Source: Mauremys mutica
Lineage: Eukaryota > Chordata > Testudines > Geoemydidae
NCBI RefSeq assembly: GCF_020497125.1
Contig: NC_059082.1
Coordinates: forward strand, 20,697,965-20,761,964
DNA: 64,000 bases
Direction: 5' to 3'
Position numbers and translations under genes: made by a program. The notes beneath the pieces are model-generated. The model saw nothing but the letters and a program-made list of their open reading frames with translations. It did not search any database and was not told the DNA's origin. Below, one piece after another: positions 34,721-46,935 of the stretch (its first letter is position 1; each line of letters begins with the position of its first letter).

Positions 34721-36179
34721 ATGCTTTCTCTGGCCCAATGACTCTTTCATTATCCACAATGGAACAAATTCAATAGGAGAGACTGAGGCCCCTGCATTTG
34801 ATTTGTACACCCTCCCTCCCTCCCTGCACACTGATCTGTGTGTTAAAGTACATTGGCACTCATGCCCCACTTCACTCCCATGCTGACCACTAATTATACT
34901 CTCAAACTAGTATAACCACATTGCCCAGCCAGCAGTGACCTTATGGAAGGGTGTGTCATCATTTTGATAGTTTATTTTTACTTTTTCCCCTGTTCCTGCA
35001 GCCTTAGCTTTGAGGAGTGTATTCACATTAGCACCTGTGACTGAAGACCCTTAGAAGAAAGTGAGGGGAATTTCCTAATTTGTTAGGTACCTTTCAAAAT
35101 CTTCACTGGCTCTTTATTTTCCCAGTTGCCTTCTCTCTCTTGTCTATTATTGCCCAGTCTGTGGGTGTGCCTCTGTGTTTGTTTCAAGGTGAGGCGGACT
35201 CTTATTCTGAAACTAATGCCAGCAAAGTGACTAATAAGAGAGAGGTGCACTCAGCATGCCATCCTCCTCCATAGACTTCCGAATCTACCCTCAGATTACA
35301 TCCATGCAATCCTGTTGACTGTAGGATGGTTGTGCATGTAACCCAAAGGCAGAATTTGGTCCTTTGTAATTTCTGTTGTGAGAAGCTGAACCTGCTCTGT
35401 CTTAGGAAATAAGAATAATTCCCCATCCTTCCCCTCCTTGAATGATCTGGAAGGTGCACCAAGAGTAGGAGCTTGTCTGCATTTTGATCATGCGGTTTTA
35501 GTTTGTATGGCACTTGAAGAGGAGTTATTTACTGAGGCTTTAAATTTCTCTTAAGTAGAGAGAAACCAAATAGTGTTGCTCTTTAAACATGCTTACACAT
35601 TTAAAAAGCATCAAGTTACAGTGCCATTTGAAGCTTTTCGTCTTCAAAATAATTCAGACATGCCTCCTGAGGATTTCCCATCATCTTCCCCTCCTCCTGT
35701 AACCTAATCCACCCTCTGTGCCTAAGAACACAGCTTGCTGCTTTCCAGGTGTACAGGCATGTTTGTCAAATAAAAAGAAAAAGAGGTAGGGCATAACCTT
35801 TGGCAACACATGAGAGTTCTAAAAAGGCATCCACAGAAATCTTTTATATGTCTTTAAATATCAAGTGCTCGTTGGTTTTGCTAATGGGATTCAGTGTCTG
35901 AATATTACTGTAAGTGCATCTTTTCTTCTAACAGCTCTCAATGGGAATTTGATTTTATTGACTTTTTGACTGTTCCCTTCTGATTAGAGCTGGAACTCTA
36001 CCCACAGGCATCCTCCAAATATCCTCCGCACTCATGAGTTATCAGAACGAATAGGGGATCAGCCACCTTGCCATCTGAAATAGTTCTTTTGCTATTATAT
36101 TGTCAGCCACTCAACACTGTCCGACTCTATGATCTTGATTCCTAGAATTTCTGCTCTCCTGGGAAATACTTCTGAAAAT
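34721..36179. other. No gene recognised
   Basis: A short (ccct)n run is at 34811-34825. The remainder is unique-looking with no recognisable frame. Confidence 0.4.
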
Positions 36180-36265
36180 GGTAATAATGATAATTCTTAG
36201 CACTTATATAAAGCTTTTAATCCACAGATCTCAAAGCAGATAGTGGCACTGACTACTGGGGGGGG
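36180..36265 (-). mobile_element. MIR/CORE-SINE 3' fragment
   Basis: Contains taataatgataattcttagc, then cttatataaagcttttaatc and agatctcaaagc, the antisense tail of a CORE-SINE. Confidence 0.5.
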
Positions 36266-36380
36266 GGTAGAGGGGGAAAAACAAAATCTGTGGTATAAAG
36301 GATCCTAACTCTTAAAGGAAAAAAGCAGCAGAAGTCCGTACATTGTGCCACCAGCTTCACAGAGGACAGCCATGGCTGGG

Positions 36381-36446
36381 TGAAATCCTGGCTCCATTGA
36401 AGTCAATGGCAACACTCCCACTAATTTCAGTGGGATCAGGATTTCA
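36381..36446. repeat. Palindromic interspersed repeat (gaagtcaatgg family)
   Basis: Arms tgaaatcctggctccattga (36381-36400) and 36427-36446 are reverse complements at 16 of 20 positions. The spacer has agtcaatggcaacactccc. Same family as 4011-4076. Confidence 0.65.
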
Positions 36447-39400
36447 CCTCTTATCCATAGGAGTGATACCATTAAAGATATCCTCAGTGCAGCTGTATCT
36501 GAAGTGTCCTTTCTGCAGCAATGCATTAGGTAGTGTAATGCACATGATGGATATTTGCTGCACATCTTGCAGCAGTATACAGATAGTTACCGTTGACTAC
36601 CTACCTTCTATTGAACTTACATATTCACCTAGCCCACCTACTAAAAAAACAAATACTGAAAAATGTTTTACAAATATTCATTTATATTTTCTAATTGATT
36701 GTTTAAGACACACCTTTTATGTTTAATTTTCACAGATATTATGCAGTCTATGTTTAGTGGCACCAACATACATGGAAAGTGAATTTCACAATGTCATATG
36801 TGGAGATATTGATGGAAAGCAAATTTTATATTTGCACATGCACTACTAATATTTGCGTAGGAAGTGCTTGCAAACTCACCCAACCAGGAGACAGAAACAA
36901 TACCACGTGATTTCAATCACAACTGTCCAATCACAACTAACCAGCACATGAGTAACAAACATCTTACTCTTTTGGAAACTATCTGCAATCAACCGATGGT
37001 TTTGGAAATTGAAAAAACAATCCCAAAATAACTCTGAATAGCAATTAGATTTGAGAAAGTTGTGATCTGCTCGCGGGTTTTCTACAAGCAGAAGAACAGG
37101 CTAAATTTGTCTGATAAATGATTCATTGTGAATTATTTACTCAGCTCCACTCCTCCACCTACTTTAATGAACTCTTATATAGTCACTCTGTATACAATAT
37201 ATAATGGAAGTAAATTTTCAACCTTCAGTGCAGTATTTGTGACACAGTTCCTTGGTTCATGTGTTCACAAAATGTCAGTCATTCAGTTAAACTCTATGTG
37301 TCATTCAAGAGAATTAAGACTTAAACTGAAAACAATTCCAGTCATGTAATCCTGTTAGTGCAAAGTGATTCTCAATAGCACTTGACAGTGCAGAGCTGAA
37401 TTGGTTCAGTGCATTAAAACAAACCCAATGATTCTGTTTTTATGTACATATCGGTGCATGTTGACACACTATTAAATTGTTTTAATAGCCTCTACTTATG
37501 AAGGTGTATATCTTTGTAGTTAAAATGCAATACATTGTAAAGTACGCTTTATATACAAAATATTACTCTCTTAGGAAAACTGTAATTTCAAAGTTTAGAC
37601 TAATAAAAATATAGTAAAGCAAATCACTTTATCTGTTTTTTTGATAGCCAAAGAAAATCTAGATATATGCTTGTGATTGAATCAGCAGTGACTAGACAAG
37701 CTAGTGCCTCAGAGTTTAGGAAAACATACTATGTTATCAGTTGCTCCCCAATTAAATGGTATTCCGCTTAGTTTTTGTGGCCATAACTGCAGCCCTGATA
37801 AAAACTAAACCAAAAATTTGTTGTCTGCAAAAATAATTGTCTTTAAGCAGTCTTTTTGCTATATCCATATCTTATGTCAAACAAATTAGATGATGAATAC
37901 TTACTCCAGATAATGCCGTATTTATTTGAAGGGTGCCTGTTTCATTTGCAACACATTTAAGTAAATCCACAATGATGAATGCAGGCAATCTTTGCTATTA
38001 GTGCCTGCCTCAACTTTCAGCTCCCAGCTGCCACTGTAATTCATACATGCACAAAATATTCGTATTATGTGCCTGCTTATGAAGATTGACCAGCTTCCTG
38101 CAACTCATGACAGCCCTTGAAGTCCAGAATGAACTAAGCCCATTGGGATCTCATCTTACTAGCCTTTATGGCCTTTTTGTGCCTAGATCTTTTCTTCTGA
38201 CGTTTTAAATGTGTGCAGCTATATAAGTTTGATATGATTCTTTCCATTTTTTGCCTATTATGAAATAATTAAAAAAAACTAAAACATTATTTTAATGTCT
38301 CTCCAACCTCTCCCCTTCACACAAAGATAATGGTGCTTCCATTTTATTGTGGGTTCCAAAATGTGACCACAGGAGACTTTTAAAATTAAAAGCAAATTTA
38401 TCTGAGAGTTGTATTAAGTCCTCTATAGCAGGAGAAGCAGACATAGTTTCTACTTGGGGATTATGCCTAGGGCAAGACTACTTCATTGACATACCTACTC
38501 TTTGCCCTGCTTGCATTCATGTCTGTAGGACTTGGTGCCATTTCTCAAGAAAGTTGAACCCTTGGCACATAAGCCTGTGCTCTGGTTCCAGAGATGATGG
38601 CAACAATGTACTCTCAGAGCTTAGTCAGTTGAATACATTCAGCATTTGAACCACACTCTCTTTCGGGATGAATGGAGAGAAGAGGGGATAATGTGGCATG
38701 ATGCTCTGTGTTATGCTAGAGGAGTGGGAAGCACTGGGTTTAATGTTGTGTAGCTTTTAATAGGAGAAACAGGATCACCTGGGTTTGAAAAACCTCATGA
38801 AGGTTCTGAGGGCAAAGCCATCCTTATAATTAAATTCTTATTTGTCAGGTTGTCCATTGATAACCTTTTATCCCATTGAACTGGTCTGGAATTGCCATAT
38901 GCAAATCAAGAACTATACAGTTCAGAAGTGGCTTTGCACGTTTAAATCAGTTACATAGCAATCAGTTGTAATGTCTGATAGGTCACCCAGTTTTCTTACC
39001 TGGAGGGCACTTTACTTTGCACAGCTCACCTGAGCACCAATTTCCTTAGCAAAACCTTAGGTGATGGAAGCCGTATTTAGTGAATGTAAGTTTTCAGTTG
39101 ATTCCCTTAAAACACTTATCTTTTTTTTTCTTTTGTCAGAAACAGATGTGAGCTGAGAATAACAAATCTTAAATCAGCAGAGAGGAGGTGGAAAGGTGCA
39201 ACAAGGTAATCACATGAACACTGTAACAGACAGGACACTGAAATCTAAAGTTTGACTTGGTGTATGACATATTCATTACACCCTCACATATGATGGGCGT
39301 TCAGCTGATGGAAAAAATAGCTTTAGCAAAATAGATTCCATTGTGTTCAAAAGTCCCTGGATGTTTTAAGATATGGCCTCAAAAGGATATACTTTGTCTT

Positions 39401-40411
39401 CTTCATGGACACTATTCATAGGGATTCAAAGTGCTAAAACTCTCAACAAAGGTGCAATTACATCCCTCAAAGCTACATTATTATAAACATTAACAGCACA
39501 GAGAAAAATGTGCTAATGTGCTACATGCACATTTCAGTCACCGATTACAGAATAATATCCACTATATCAGTCTTCATAGGACTGACATAGGGAGATGGCA
39601 GAGGAGGGCTTGCAGTATAGCTATCAAATGAAAAATAAAATTCAGGACAGACACTTTGGTCTGTGTTTTCTTTAACTCTTGGGACCCAGTGCACAGCTGA
39701 TGTAACTTGATATCAGAAATATAATGGCTGGACTCTCCACCAGCTGAAAGAAGTAAGCCAGATCTTGGGCCATCCGCAGCGTCCCTGTGCTATGGGGAAA
39801 ATAATATATTTTTTAAATATGAGCAGTTCTTACCTATGTGAGCTAATGCACACACAGGAACCAATGGGAATGTTGTATTTGTGCTGCCCTATTCCATTCA
39901 TCTTAGAATCTGATACAGTCCTGGTAGGAATATTACATATGTGTATTATGTAATATTATTCGTTGTTTCTGAAGAATTTTACTTTGTCCTTATTTCTGCT
40001 TTCAAAGGGCCAATTCCTATTGCTATTAAAGCAAATAGGTGTTTTGCCACCAATTTCAATGGGTTCAAGATATGGCCCAGATAAAGTATTGGCCATGCTC
40101 TGCCTATATGCTAGTGCGTACATGTTTGGTAATTCTTTGTGTGGATGTGCACTACCGCTTTCTACAGCATACAGTGTGAGATCTGCTAAAGCATTTGCAT
40201 CTCCACCGCCCTCTGGAGGCTGACCTACAGGTGCTAAGGGAGATTGGGATAGGGGCCTCTGCTTTGGGAGCAGAAAATCCCCTGGTTTGTTTGCGCTATG
40301 ACTGTGAACTCTCTAGGCTAAGCAATCATCTCAGGAGCTTATATTTTTAGGGGGTTGAGTGTCACATGCTCACAAGGCCTGCTAGGACCCCTCACACTGA
40401 CTAATTCATTA
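36447..40411. other. No gene recognised; long unique-looking AT-rich stretch
   Basis: No coding domain. A decayed palindromic repeat is at 40005-40085. The rest shows no repeat signature that I can name. Confidence 0.4.
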
Positions 40412-40525
40412 ATTATTTGTATTGAGATAGCACTAACAGACCCCAACCAGGTATGCACTTATAATAAAAAAAAGACAGTCTGTGCCCCAGGGAGCTAACA
40501 ATCTAACAAATGGAGGGTGAGGTAA
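40412..40525 (-). mobile_element. CORE-SINE/MIR tail fragment
   Basis: Contains agacagtctgtgccccaggg and agctaacaatctaac, the antisense form of the tail also seen in sense at 62690-62800. Confidence 0.55.
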
Positions 40526-43500
40526 CACACAATAACAGCATGTTTCATAGAGTAAGCATGGTATAGTCCCCCAGCATCATGCCCATTGTCTATCCACTAA
40601 GTTTAGAGAGTGAAAAATACGTTTTTTGCGCTATGTTTGCTTGATATAGGGCCTGCTCTAAAGCTCACCAAAGTCAATTGCAGTTTTTCCAGTGACTTCA
40701 GAGGCCATTGGATCAGGCCTTTAGGTGTTTGTAAACAGAACTGAATCACTGGTATTGACAAATAAAACAAAACAATAGCAAATTTAGACCATTTTAAAAT
40801 TGGAATTGCACCCACCTCTGAAACTCTACCCTACCTCCTAATAATATAATATAGCCTGCCTGAAAAAGTTATCCCAAGCTATTACCACAAACAAATTATG
40901 AAACAAAGAAGCAGTTCATGTAAAAACAAAGCCTTTGAAGGGCTTTCTTTATTGCATCACTTTCTGGGTTTTTAGGTTTACAAAAGCCTTTAGAATCTTA
41001 TTTGGGTCACGGTCTTCTCTTGGCTTGGTGCATATAATTCCTGAGGTCAATAGATGTTATTCCCTTTTAGCCAATGGTACAGTATGAGGAAGTCAATACA
41101 AAAAAGAAACCATTGTAGATGCTAAGCCCACATGATATGAATGATTATATATCATCGTGTTTTAAAATGGCATTGCCGTTTGCTTTTAATTAAATACAAA
41201 GATTGGTGGTTTTTTTCATTTATATAACAATGTCATTGTAAGCTGAAGAAAGATGGCTTAGTGCTGTGGTTAGCATTAATCTTGGATTCCCTTTATTTCT
41301 TCAAGTAATTAGCACATTTTTATGACCTGTTAGTTGTGACTTGTGAATTATATATAAACCAACAAAAATACACCAAGAGCTGTTCCCCACTGCATTCACT
41401 GAAACAGAGCTGCTTGTGTTTGCTTGGCAGAGTGCATATTCATGTGTTTAAATAAAATTTAAAGAAAACAAAAAAGAGGTAGAAGATTGTCAGGTCTCAT
41501 CCTGCAGCTTTTACTACAGCTCAAGCTCCACCAATAGAATCAGGAGAGGATCAGGCTCTTTTTATGGACAGCTTTAATATATGGCAAAGAAGAAAAACTC
41601 TCTGCTATATACACTGTTAATAAACAGTCCAAGATCCACAATTTATGTATTATTTAAAAATAACCAATTAGCATTTATACTAAATGTTTAAATATTGGAT
41701 TTCTGAAAGCTTAATGGGGTGAAGCTCTGTGCTGAGTCGCCGAGCCTGCTGTTTTCAGTAGAACTGAATGGCTTTTCAGTGAAGGACTATAGGTACACAT
41801 GCCACCAACAGACTCCAAACACAAAAGTGACAAAATGCTTCCTAATTCAGCTCAGGCTGAGAGAATGGGATATTTCTGTGAGATCTTCATCCAGAACCAG
41901 ATGTTTTCACCCGGTCACGTTATTGTGAAGCTTAGCAGCTTTCAGATGGCCACTGCAACTCCCCAGAGAGTTTTCAGACTACTACAGAATGCCTTTAATT
42001 TGCATGTTAAAAGACAGGCAGACTTGCTTTATAGGTTTCTTTTCTGCAATTCCTCATAGTTAGCCCCATATGTAGGATTTTCCCTGCAGATGGTATGATA
42101 GCGTGTGCATGGGAATTTCTCCTCTGCCACAGCCTCTATTTGTTTGCCACACAACAAACTATCCCTGGTGTCCAATATTTCTCTTGTTAAATGTTTTAAA
42201 AAAAGTTTTTCATTTAGTAAAGACATCTGGTTATTGGTCAAGCCTTTATGGAAATCTGACTTTTAAGACCAGGACTGTGCATTTCCCCTTACTGAGGAGT
42301 AGAGCTATGTCTCAGGTTTATGAACATCCATTGTATGACTGTGTAAATTAGCCTTGTACATTCAAGGAAATTTGTGGTGCAGCTGTGAACTGCACTGGGC
42401 TCTGAATGCATTGTACTTTGGCAACGAGGACACAGATAGAGCAAACAAACAGGTTAGTGCATGGAAGGGCATCAGGAGACAGACAGTGTTCATGGAGAGA
42501 GGCACTGTTCCAACGTATGAGTGATACCAACTCAGGCTTAGGTGGCCGATCAATCACAGCTGAGAGTAACCCAGCCGGCAAATCTGATCCATCTGCTGAT
42601 AGGACATTTGGGTTATTTTAGCAGGTTTGAAAACATTTGTGAAATTTGGTTATAGACAAAGAAAAAAAAATAGAACCTCTTCTGTATGCCATGTGCCAGC
42701 CTAAATTAGCAACTAATGAAAGCAGATTGTATTTGAGGAATTTTAATAAAAATTAGGTTAACAACAACACATTCCAAACACTACACTCAAAATCAGCCTG
42801 TATTAACAGGCTAACAGATGTTGTCATTTTTATTATTAGTTATACATTTCATTATCATATGATTATTGTCAAACATAATTTGACACCAAAAACTATATAA
42901 ATGATTCACACATTTTTATATTGTAAAGATGATTTTTTAACGTACTGACTTCAGTATGCTAACTCAATATACATTTTATTTTAGCAGCCTTAAATACAGA
43001 ATACAGTTGTCCACATGTAACACTGTACAGAAATCTAAATATACGGAGGAAAGCTTTTTAAAAAAATAAAAAAATAAAAATAAAAAACAACTGCCACATT
43101 TGAAAGCTAAGGTGATTTTTAAATTAAGATTGCCTTAATTAGCAGCAGAAGGTAAAATATCAATACATACAGTTAACAAACATCATTTTCTTTTATCATT
43201 CATAGGGTTATGGAACATATGGGTAGGCAAATACTGATGCTAACATGTTGCCATCCAATGAAAATAAAAACCGAGGACATATTACTTGTGCAAAATCTGC
43301 AGAGTGAGTGACTTTCTCTTTAAAATTTGTAAAGCTTCATCTTTAAAGAGAAGCACTGGGGTTATCATACCGATTTCAAATCACATTACATGAAGCCTTA
43401 AAATTTCAGTTTCAGCAATTACAGTTGGAGGTCCAGTAAATATCTCCAAAAGAACACTTGGGAGGCAATTGAAAATTGCCACAACATGTCAGATCACAGC

Positions 43501-44344
43501 TCTCCAAATCAAAGACTGGTACATTTATCTGTATAATCACCTAGGGTTTTTTGTGTATTGTTTTTCAGGTCAGCATAATCTTTGCTCATTCAATAAATGT
43601 TAATATTGTAAATGACAGTTCTGCATTGGTCTCAAAGTATCTTTTAGTCTCATATAATCAGAAAGATAAGCGAGTTTATTTCAACATGGGTTTTATTTTA
43701 TTTTTTTACAGTAAGGCTCATTTAATAATTGTTAATTCATATTCTTGCCAAACTCCATCACTTCAGAATGCATGACTGGTAAATGAAAATGGATACAAAT
43801 TACCTTCTTTGCTTCTACTGGGCATGAAAAGCTTGGACATGGTAATAATTCTGTGTTCACGTGTCTCTCATGCACACGTACCATTTCAGAATTAAACCTT
43901 TCCAATGAGTCTCTCTCTCACTCAAGTTTCATAGTTTGCACCAGCTAGTATTCTTCTGTTTTGGCTATAGTTCACAAGTCAGTTATTTCAACTTAATTTT
44001 CTAATGCTCATATATTTAAAGTGCATATAATCTACATTTGGAAAATATCCATTACCAAGAGCTCTGATTCTAGCAGTAGTAAATTGTTTAACTCTAAAAA
44101 TGAAGCAGGTTTTTAGACAAAGGGCCATTTTCATAACAGTAAAGGACATTAGATTATGTTTTAAGAATTAACCTAATTTATTTTAATTAGTTACAGAGAC
44201 ACTCTTGGATTAAAAATAATGGAGTTTAAAGACATTATTATTATATATGGGCAGCTTCTCAGCAGGTGTACATCAGCACAGCGCCACTGAAATCAATGAA
44301 GCTAAGGCAATGTACTCCAGCGGAGAGTCTGGCCCAAATGTTTA
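40526..44344. other. No gene recognised; palindromic repeat at 40647-40722
   Basis: 40647-40722 is another agtcaat-centred inverted repeat. An A-rich tract of the type (aaaaaat)n lies at 43056-43086. 42720-43520 is very AT-rich and repeat-free. 44250-44340 resembles an old interspersed repeat (ctgaaatcaatgaagctaag). Frames of up to 86 codons have no domains. Confidence 0.35.
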
Positions 44345-44360
44345 TAGGCTTATAGGAAGG

Positions 44361-44429
44361 AGCGGTTCAACAACAGGCTAAGCAAGTGCAGAATGACTGT
44401 TGAGTGTGCTTTTGGCTGTTTAAAGGCTT
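44361..44429 (+). pseudogene. Duplicated fragment of the transposase C-terminal region
   Basis: This 69-bp segment repeats 44899-44967 with a handful of substitutions. Both encode the ERFNNRLSKCRM...VECAFGCLKA stretch at the end of the DDE domain. It lies upstream of the transposase start, so it is out of place. It could be the left flank of a tandem or rearranged second copy whose remainder is lost. Confidence 0.7.
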
Positions 44430-44497
44430 CCGTCTGCATTTGGTGCCATCTTCCAACAGATTGTGAACTGCACATTCTGCTCCTTAGGTCTGCAGGA

Positions 44498-45219
44498 ATG
44501 GATCCTGCACTGTTGACCAATACGCAGCTTGCTCTCACTAACATGTCATGAGTGGCAGTGGAGTTATTCCTTAAACTACAAAGGCAAGAGGAGTTTGACA
44601 TTGATCTCACCACGCGTAGTAGCTATGACACGAGATTGCTTGTGGCATTCACAGAGGTGCTGACCACAGTGGAATGCCACTTTTGGGCTCAGGTAACAAG
44701 CACTGAGTAGTGGGATAACATCATCATGCACATCTGGGATGATGAGCAATGTCTACATAACTTTTGGATGATGAAAGCCACATTCACGGGACTGTGTGAT
44801 GAGCTCACCCCAGCCATGCAGTGCAATGACACAAGAAAGAGAGTTGCCTTAATGCCACAGCTTATGAAGCCATACACGGGGTACCTTGACAGCAGCAAGG
44901 AGCGATTCAACAACAGGCTGAGCAAGTGCAGAATGATTGTTGAGTGTGCTTTTGGCTGTTTAAAGGCCTGCTGGTGCTGCCTACATGGGAGGCTGGACTT
45001 GGCCAATGACAGTATGCCTCTCTTATAGCCATGTGCTGTAAGCTCCATAATATTTGTGAAGGGAAGGGCGAAAACTTCACCCAGGGCTGGACCGCTGAGG
45101 CTCAGTGCCTGGAGGCTGAATTTGAACAGCCAGAGACTAGGGCTATTAGAGGGGCACAGCACGGGGCCATTAGGATCAGGGATGCCTTGAGGCAGCAATT
45201 TGAAGCTGAAATCCATTAA
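44498..45219 (+). pseudogene. HARBI1-like DDE transposase, internally deleted and frameshifted
   Basis: The frame begins MDPALLTNTQLALTN. It continues through FDIDLTTRSSYD, WDDEQCLHNFWMMKATF and LCDELTPAM (N-terminal region before the catalytic domain). It then jumps after RKRVALM straight to LMKPYTGYLDSS, ERFNNRLSKCRM and VECAFGCLK, which belong to the far end of the DDE_Tnp_4 domain. About 190 residues, including the DDE segment with the first two catalytic aspartates, are missing. There are in-frame stops at 44549-44551 (TGA) and in codon TAG after VTSTE. A frameshift near 45026 precedes MCCKLHNICEGKGENF. The end EIH-stop is at 45219. An intact homologue would cut and paste the element; this one cannot. 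Confidence 0.82.
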
Positions 45220-45685
45220 TATTTGTTGCTATGCTCGGAAGTGCAGTGCTTGTAATGCTAGGAGGTGATTGTGATTGGTGCAGATGATGCACTATGAAGG
45301 TTTAAGAAAGTTGCCTGTTGCTTTGCAGGGCTCTGTTTGCTTTCAATTAATGGAATAAAGATTGCTTTCAAACCAAAACAATTCTTTTATTAAAAAAACA
45401 ACAACCGGAGGAGAGAGACAAACAAAATAACACATCAGCACTGTGGGGAAGGTAGGATCCAAGGAAGAGGTGGGGTCCCGGGACGGTTAAAGATTTATGT
45501 ATGTTCAGGTATCATATGCAACTTTGTCCTTTGGAGTACAGTGCAGCAGGTACTGTACTTCAGCAGGGCTAAACTGCAGAGGGATGGGTGTTGAGTGCAC
45601 TGGGTACTGGGAGTCCATAGGACTGGACTGTGACAGGGCAGGAGTTGAGTGCAGCGAGTAGAGACTGAAGCCAGGATGTTGCTAA

Positions 45686-45981
45686 GGGTAGGTCTACACT
45701 TACCTGCCGGGTCGACGCGTAGAGTTCGACTTCTCGGAGTTCGAACTATCGCGTCTAATCTAGACGCGATAGTTCGAACTCCGAACGCGCTCCCGTCGAC
45801 TCCGGAACTCCACCACCGCGAACGGCGGTGGTGGAGTCGACGGGGGAGCCACGGACTTCGATCCCGCGGCGTCTGGACGGGTGAGTAGTTCGAACTAAGG
45901 TAGTTCAAGTTCAGCTACGCTATTCGCGTAGCTGAACTTGCGTACCTTAGTTCGACACCCCCCCCTAGTGTAGACCAGGCC
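45686..45981. mobile_element. Harbinger miniature element with TAA target duplication and stacked hairpins
   Basis: 296 bp, flanked by TAA at 45683-45685 and 45982-45984. Ends are gggtaggtctacact and agtgtagaccaggcc. The interior is built from three palindromes: 45735-45757 with 45761-45783 (23-bp perfect arms, 3-nt loop); 45807-45819 with 45825-45837; and 45891-45920 with 45926-45954. It is CpG-rich with repeated TTCGAACTA motifs. It disrupts the last exon of the older Harbinger minus-strand gene. Confidence 0.9.
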
Positions 45982-46755
45982 TAAGAGTGTGTTGGCAGTG
46001 TCTGGGGGGTGCATGAGAAAGACTTTTGCGACAGTGGCTGCAGGGAAGGGCGGCCGCGGAGCTGTTCGGTTTGCAGTGCTAGTAGCGCCTGGAGTGTGTC
46101 CTCTTGGCACTCCATAACCTTTAAAAGCTGCTCTGTGGCTTCATTATGGCATGCTGCATTCTCCTTTCAGTCCCTTTTCTCGCTGTCCCGCCACTCCTTC
46201 AATTCTTGTTTTTTGGCCATGGAGTGCATCATGACGTCTACAGAAAGTCCTCTTTAGCTCTTCGTGGCCACTTTCTAATTCTGCCCAGCCATTCAGCCGT
46301 CAATAACAGACAGGGAGCCTGGGCTCCCAAAGTCATATCTGTGAAACCAAAACACAACATTTTACAGAAGCAGTATTGTTTGCAATGCACAGACCACTGA
46401 TTCAGGGATTTAAAACCCAGCCACTACTCACATACCCGTCACTAACTGGCTAACCCCAGGCAAGCACACATGAGCCACAAGACCCCGAAAATGGTGAGTA
46501 ACTGCAGGGGCAGGGGAAATCAGTGTTCCAGGACCGTACTGTACACTGGGCACATGGCTCTTGGGGAGAGCCAGCATTGTAGGGGGGCCTTATCATTCCT
46601 GTCCCCACATTTTCCACAGGCTGTGTTCATCATGGAAGATATCTCACTGCTGATGGTGAGCAGGAAATCAAGGGAGGGTCTTCTCCAAGACTGTGGCTTC
46701 CTCCCTGGCCCTTATGCAGCTCGTCTGTGTGCAGCAATGCCCCCCTCCCCCCCCA

Positions 46756-46935
46756 GGGACGGCAGAGTGGCGTGGGAAAGTTACCCTTAATGGGGCAGGA
46801 AGCAAAGTGGCTCTGCCAAAGCACCTGCAGCAGCAGATTGCCCAGTATCTCCATGAGAGTTTCGTGGAGATCTCTGAGGCAGATTCCCGTGAAGTGAGGG
46901 AGTCAATCAACACCCTGTTCCGTCACTCAGACTAG
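46756..46935 (+). other. Coding-like plus-strand segment inside the Harbinger element
   Basis: A pyrimidine-rich tract ending in AG at 46755-46756 precedes a frame reading GTAEWRGKVTLNGAGSK and then ALPKHLQQQIAQYLHESF and EISEADSREVRESINTLF, with a stop at 46933-46935. The last 40 residues have the look of a helical, conserved protein, more so than the antisense frames. It lies between the two Harbinger genes on the strand of the transposase. An ATG-containing short exon-like stretch at 46632-46655 has a donor but the wrong phase to join it. The function is unknown. Confidence 0.3.

Noticed and set aside
44689..45216. 175-codon minus-strand frame
   Set aside because: It is antisense to the Harbinger transposase relic, which shows family motifs on the plus strand.
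46621..46935. A two-exon plus-strand mini-gene joining 46632-46655 to 46757-46935
   Set aside because: The donor at 46655/46656 leaves phase 0, while the downstream frame needs phase 1, so the two parts do not join in frame.
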